Source of the DNA: Roseomonas alba
Lineage (GTDB): Bacteria; Pseudomonadota; Alphaproteobacteria; Acetobacterales; Acetobacteraceae
Length of the DNA: 64,000 bases
Assembly (NCBI RefSeq): GCF_019430885.1
Contig: NZ_JAHYBZ010000002.1
Location: 558,001 to 622,000 of the forward strand
Direction of reading: 5' to 3'
Numbering within the stretch: the first letter of the stretch is position 1; every line of letters begins with the position of its first letter. Under the pieces are notes generated by a model. The model had not been told where the DNA came from, searched no databases, and saw only the letters and a program-made list of their open reading frames with translations. Positions 61,959-64,000 of the stretch are shown here, piece after piece. The translations under genes were made by a program, and so were the position numbers.

Positions 61959-63736
61959 GCGTGCGCCTTCGGCTTCGCGGTCTCGAGCAGGAACTTCTGC
62001 ATGTCCCAGGCACCGGTCGGGCAGCGCTCGGCGCACATGCCGCAGTGCAGGCAGACGTCCTCGTCCTTGACCATGACACGGCCCGTCTTCAGGCCATCCT
62101 CGACATAGAGATCCTGGTAGGTGTTCACCGCCGGGGCCTTGAGCCGCGTGCGGAGCTCCTCCTCCTCGCCATTCTCGGTGAAGGTGATGCAGTCGGTCGG
62201 GCAGATGTCCACGCAGGCATCGCATTCGATGCAGAGCTTGGCGGTGAAGACCGTCTGCACGTCGCAGTTCAGGCAGCGTTGCGTCTCGAGATAGGCCATC
62301 TCCCGGTCGAAGCCGAGTTCGACTTCCGCCGTGATGTCGCGCAGCGCCTTCTCGGCGGGCAGATGCGGCACCTTGTAGCGCAGGTCGAGCGAGACCTCGT
62401 TGTCATAGGCCCATTCGTGGATGCCCATCTTCTGGCTGGCGAGATGGACATCGGGCGGCGGTCGGTTGCGGACATCCTCGCCCTTGCAGAACAGGTCGAT
62501 CGACACCGCGGCCTGGTGGCCATGCGCGACCGCCCAGATGATGTTCTTCGGGCCGAAGGCGGCATCGCCGCCGAAGAAGACCTGCGGCAGGGTCGATTGC
62601 AGCGTCGCCTCGTCCAGCTTCGGCAGGCCCCAGCGGTCGAATTCGAGGCCGGCGTCGCGCTCGATCCAGGGGAAGGCGTTCTCCTGGCCGATGGCGACCA
62701 GCACCTCATCCGCCTCGATGGTCACATCGGGCTCGCCGGTCGGCTTCAGGCTGCGCCGGCCCTTCTCGTCGTACTGCGCGGCGACCTTCTCGAAGACCAT
62801 GCCGGTCAGGCGGCCGTTGTCGTGCAGCACTTCCTTGGGCACCAGGAAGTTCAGGATGGGGATGCCCTCCCCCATCGCGTCTTCCTTCTCCCACGGGCTC
62901 GCCTTCATTTCCTCGAAGCCGGAGCGGACGACGACCTTCACCTCCTCGCCGCCGAGACGGCGGGCGGAGCGGCAGCAATCCATCGCGGTATTGCCGCCGC
63001 CGAGCACGATCACGCGCTTGCCGATCGACGTCACATGGCCGAAGGAGACCGAGGCCAGCCAGTCGATGCCGAGATGGATATGCGCCGCGGCATCATTGCG
63101 GCCCGGCACGTCCAGCTCGCGCCCGCGGGGGGCGCCGGATCCGACGAAGACGGCGTCATAGCCCTCGGCCAACAGGCCCTTCAGGCTGTCGACGCGGCGG
63201 TTCATGTGGCTGACCACACCGCCACGGTCGAGCGCGTAGCCGCATTCCTCGTCGATCACCTCCTCGGGCAGGCGGAAGCGCGGGATCTGCTGGCGGATGA
63301 AGCCGCCGGGCTTCGCTTCGCCATCGAAGACGTGGATCTCGTAGCCAAGCGGCGCGAGGTCGCGCGCGACGGTCATGCTGGCCGGGCCGGCGCCGATGCA
63401 GGCGATGCGCTTGCCGTTCCGCTCGGTCGGGATAGGCGGCATGCGATGCGCCACCTCGCCCTTGTTGTCGGCGGCGACGCGCTTCAGGCGGCAGATCGCG
63501 ACGGGTTCTTCCTCGACCCGGCCACGCCGGCAGGCGGGCTCGCAAGGGCGGTCGCAGGTGCGGCCGAGAATCCCCGGGAAGACGTTGGAATGCCAATTGA
63601 CCATATAGGCGTCGGCATACCGCCCCGCCGCGATCATCCGGATGTACTCCGGCACGGGCGTATGGGCCGGGCAGGCCCATTGGCAGTCGACGACCTTGTG
63701 GAAATGGTCGGGGTTGGTGATGTCGGTCGGCTTCAT
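61943..63736 (-). CDS. GltD-like FAD/FeS NAD(P)H oxidoreductase with C-terminal ferredoxin domain
   Basis: A 597-residue electron-transfer protein likely linking NAD(P)H to the KorAB enzyme. The N-terminal Fer4_20 region has Cys-rich DCQWACPAHTPVPEYI and GRTCDRPCEPACRRG. FAD-binding IACIGAGPASMTVARDL and NAD(P)-binding VIVLGGGNTAMDCCRSA follow. The C-terminus has two 4Fe-4S sites, CIECDACVDICPTDC and CLHCGMCAERCPTGAW. Start ATG 63736 sits behind GGGGAGGG. It is the first gene of a five-gene operon with overlapping ends. Whether it reduces NAD+ or feeds ferredoxin is not decided by sequence. Confidence 0.9.
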   Translation of the reverse strand: MKPTDITNPDHFHKVVDCQWACPAHTPVPEYIRMIAAGRYADAYMVNWHSNVFPGILGRTCDRPCEPACRRGRVEEEPVAICRLKRVAADNKGEVAHRMPPIPTERNGKRIACIGAGPASMTVARDLAPLGYEIHVFDGEAKPGGFIRQQIPRFRLPEEVIDEECGYALDRGGVVSHMNRRVDSLKGLLAEGYDAVFVGSGAPRGRELDVPGRNDAAAHIHLGIDWLASVSFGHVTSIGKRVIVLGGGNTAMDCCRSARRLGGEEVKVVVRSGFEEMKASPWEKEDAMGEGIPILNFLVPKEVLHDNGRLTGMVFEKVAAQYDEKGRRSLKPTGEPDVTIEADEVLVAIGQENAFPWIERDAGLEFDRWGLPKLDEATLQSTLPQVFFGGDAAFGPKNIIWAVAHGHQAAVSIDLFCKGEDVRNRPPPDVHLASQKMGIHEWAYDNEVSLDLRYKVPHLPAEKALRDITAEVELGFDREMAYLETQRCLNCDVQTVFTAKLCIECDACVDICPTDCITFTENGEEEELRTRLKAPAVNTYQDLYVEDGLKTGRVMVKDEDVCLHCGMCAERCPTGAWDMQKFLLETAKPKAHACHSR

Positions 63737-63931
63737 GCGCGCCCTCCCCGCAGAGATGGTTGCGCCAAGGCATAATGCCAACGGATCAGGCTGCGACGGC
63801 GCGATGGCTGCCGCGCGAGCGCGATGGTCATATCCGGTTCGTCCACTCCCTACCGCGTCACGCGGCTTGGGATTGACCTTGCCCCAAGGTCGTGGCCTCG
63901 GCAACGTGCAGATTCGTGCTGCGCCGCAGCG

Positions 63932-64000
63932 TCACACGGTGAGGAAGACGGTCTCGCCCTCTCCCTGCAGGCGGATATCGAGCCGCCATTCCCCCTGCCC
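63932..64000 (-). CDS. pcaG: Protocatechuate 3,4-dioxygenase subunit (C-terminal fragment at window edge)
   Basis: The last 22 codons read ...WRLDIRLQGEGETVFLTV then TGA, the conserved end of the alpha subunit (PcaG), which normally closes with FDIRLQGEGETVFFD. The enzyme opens the protocatechuate ring in the beta-ketoadipate pathway. Only the C-terminus is in the window, so length and active site cannot be judged. The 195 bp between this stop and the upstream start of the GltD-like gene hold nothing I recognise. Confidence 0.7.
   Translation of the reverse strand, partial: GQGEWRLDIRLQGEGETVFLTV

Overview
The window is uniformly GC-rich, densely packed alphaproteobacterial chromosome. The gene content (MmgE/PrpD and Bug-type solute-binding proteins, fused gamma-alpha KorA, RTX proteins, MsrP, SdhE-Mfd, GldA/F/G-like ABC genes) suggests an Acetobacteraceae/Roseomonas-like or other Rhodospirillales organism. 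That placement is inference; no rRNA or marker phylogeny is available here.

Layout. 1-3.75 kb (minus): a cell-wall operon, MltB-like transglycosylase > RlpA > D,D-carboxypeptidase > thymidylate kinase (cut by the window edge). 3.86-5.26 kb: an MmgE/PrpD protein. 5.29 kb: tRNA-Ser(UGA), whose 3' end is the attachment site of an integrated element. A 17-bp copy of the tRNA end recurs at 18282-18298, so the element spans about 5364-18298 (12.9 kb). It carries a P4-type integrase, a train of overlapping small genes, an AlpA/excisionase-like HTH protein, two ejection (internal virion)-type proteins including a 917-residue lytic transglycosylase, a small membrane protein, a GcrA-like zinc protein, a PrimPol plus RepA-like helicase replication pair, an iteron-rich dyad that looks like an origin, a small-terminase-like protein, a G-rich/palindromic non-coding region and a lipoprotein with a viral-type basic tail motif. 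No portal, capsid, large terminase, tail or clear repressor gene is visible, so it looks like a phage satellite, or a heavily reduced prophage, rather than a whole phage. Next to the right junction lie an integrase relic and a 5'-truncated RTX gene.

19.3-33.4 kb: DsbA-like oxidoreductase, tRNA-Val(GAC), a beta-barrel protein, mfd-sdhE, divergent recG, a mercaptopyruvate sulfurtransferase, and an ABC ATPase/permease/GldG/DUF4340 operon ending in a NUDIX gene. 33.4-45.7 kb: an intact RTX protein, a Bug periplasmic protein, msrP with a two-helix membrane protein in place of msrQ, two lipid-linked glycosyltransferases, a PD-(D/E)XK-like orphan, mntP, an EAL phosphodiesterase, a NIPSNAP protein and a zinc alcohol dehydrogenase.

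45.9-53.0 kb (plus): a metabolic operon fabI > CoA-transferase A > B > MaoC-Pta fusion > ackA > DUF3141 PhaC-like hydrolase. Together these could turn short acyl-CoAs into acyl-phosphates, acids and ATP. 53.1-57.2 kb: an HD phosphodiesterase-like gene overlapping a class III adenylate cyclase, then a patatin phospholipase. 57.2-63.7 kb (minus): a five-gene overlapping operon for a 2-oxoacid:ferredoxin oxidoreductase with its own FAD/FeS electron-transfer protein, a phosphoribosyltransferase-like protein and a PLP decarboxylase. The last bases hold the C-terminus of a protocatechuate 3,4-dioxygenase subunit.
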